Shown here: piece by piece, positions 29,334 to 30,000 of the stretch | Position numbering within the stretch: the first letter of the stretch is position 1 | How the letters are laid out: each line of letters starts with the position of its first letter | Assembly: GCA_018398815.1 (NCBI GenBank) | Contig: CM031595.1 | Coordinates: forward strand, 44,406,901 to 44,436,900 | DNA length: 30,000 nt | Source: Conus ventricosus | Taxonomy: Eukaryota > Mollusca > Gastropoda > Neogastropoda > Conidae | Direction of reading: 5' to 3' | The notes under the pieces: model-generated | What the model saw: the letters and a program-made list of their open reading frames with translations, nothing else | What the model was told of the DNA's origin: nothing | Databases searched by the model: none | Program-made: the position numbers and the translations under genes

Positions 29334-29567
29334 GGTCAAGTGTCACTGAAAGTGAACAGACGTAAATGGAAAGAACGAACGCTCACACTCGCCCGCGTAC
29401 ACCACACTCATACACTTTAACGGAAAACGCAAGGAAGCGTGCGTTACTTGATGTTATAGACTGCCCCATCCCCGTGGAATTTCATTCTGGAAATCAAATA
29501 ATCAAATATTCACACACACCACACACACGCACGCACAGACAGACAGACAGAGAGAGAGAGAGAGAGA
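29331..29567. other. Unique spacer ending in (AC)n/(GACA)n/(GA)n
   Basis: Unique to about 29510, then interrupted AC, GACA tetramers at about 29536-29550 and GA to 29567. No gene recognised. Confidence 0.6.
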
Positions 29568-29704
29568 CGGGCGGAAAGGGATGGTGGCTGGGCAGGGGGA
29601 TGGAATTGGGTGGAGGGTAGGGGTGGTGGTGGTGATGATGGCGGAGTGAAAGCTGGCTGACTATTCTTCGTCCCATTTCCTGTAGTCTCCGCTTGCACAT
29701 CACG

Positions 29705-29718
29705 GTTGCCGTGGCAAC
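29705..29718. promoter_or_regulatory. Palindromic RFX X-box
   Basis: GTTGCCGTGGCAAC fits the RFX consensus GTNRCC-N(0-3)-RGYAAC in both half sites, and the palindrome extends to 18 bases (CGGTTGCC GT GGCAACCG). In animals such sites bind RFX factors and are enriched at promoters of ciliary genes. Function here is inferred from sequence alone. Confidence 0.6.
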
Positions 29719-29739
29719 CGTTGCGAGTAATATGACAGC

Positions 29740-29748
29740 GGGCGGGGC
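29740..29748 (+). promoter_or_regulatory. GC box (Sp1-type)
   Basis: GGGCGGGGC, an exact Sp1/KLF core, lies 22 bases to the right of the X-box. The pair within 45 bases is suggestive of a TATA-less promoter; no transcript start can be seen. Confidence 0.45.
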
Positions 29749-30000
29749 GTTGAAGTGTTATGCGTGTGTACATATGGGAAGAGGGGATTGGTTGGGGGTG
29801 GGTGGGGTGGAAAGAGATGTGATGGAAATCGTGGAAGGGTGCAGGTAATCAAGACGGGGGAGGAATGAGGGAGAAGAGGAATGGAATGGTTCTCTCCCTC
29901 CCCCCCCTCTCTCTCTCTTCGCCCCCCCCCCCCGAGCTTATCGTTGTCGACGTGTGTAGTGTGTTCTTGTTCAGAAGGCTCGGCGACGCCGTAAATGATG

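Larger units (their letters stand above)
29568..30000. other. GC-richer unique sequence at the right edge
   Basis: G-rich to about 29640, then balanced sequence containing the X-box and GC box, then a C-rich section near 29898-29933. It could be the upstream part of a gene lying beyond the window; no exon is visible inside it. Confidence 0.5.

Overview
This window looks like intergenic or deep intronic DNA from a large, repeat-rich animal genome. A gastropod mollusc is the most likely source. The evidence is the dense (CA)n, (CT)n and (GA)n microsatellite load, a tRNA-derived SINE whose central and 3' motifs resemble those I recall from molluscan SINEs, a Tc1/mariner transposon, LINE 3' ends with simple-repeat tails, and long tandem arrays. 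There is no operon structure, rRNA or intact tRNA. The only protein-coding sequence I can support is a frame-broken transposase. The organism call is inference, because no host gene is visible to anchor it.

Layout. 0-1.5 kb: pyrimidine tracts, a (CTG)n run, (GA)n tracts and a minus-strand LINE 3' end with an (AACAG)n tail. 1.7-3.7 kb: CT/CA microsatellites leading into eight copies of a composite satellite, a conserved 107-bp core joined by (CA)n linkers, period 171-181 bp. 3.7-9.1 kb: mostly unique sequence with cryptic TTCATTCG-type simplicity, long C and G runs, a degenerate 54-bp tandem repeat and a 37-bp duplication. 9.2-11.4 kb: a 34-bp AT-rich array, trinucleotide and CT tracts, a GGYA-type simple region with an 84-bp duplication, and a perfect 80-bp tandem duplication. 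11.4-16.9 kb: unique sequence, microsatellites, the first copy of a 262-bp repeat bounded by (AC)n, and a 96-nt imperfect hairpin.

16.9-21.3 kb is the most structured part. Two arrays with the same 41-bp period but different sequence (type A on the left, type B on the right) are clearly homologous. A 1.5-kb Tc1/mariner element sits in the degenerate zone between them. A 55-bp LINE 3' fragment with a 13-bp target-site duplication interrupts array A near its left edge. 21.3-30 kb: more microsatellites, a SINE with a 12-bp target-site duplication (26.5-26.9 kb), a duplicated microsatellite-cored unit (27.9-28.6 kb), the second copy of the 262-bp repeat (28.8-29.1 kb), and near the right end a palindromic RFX X-box followed by a GC box, which could mark a promoter for a gene beyond the window.

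The features share a history of repeat turnover (slippage, unequal exchange, retroposition and DNA transposition) rather than a pathway. I found no host gene and no evidence of a defence or biosynthetic system.
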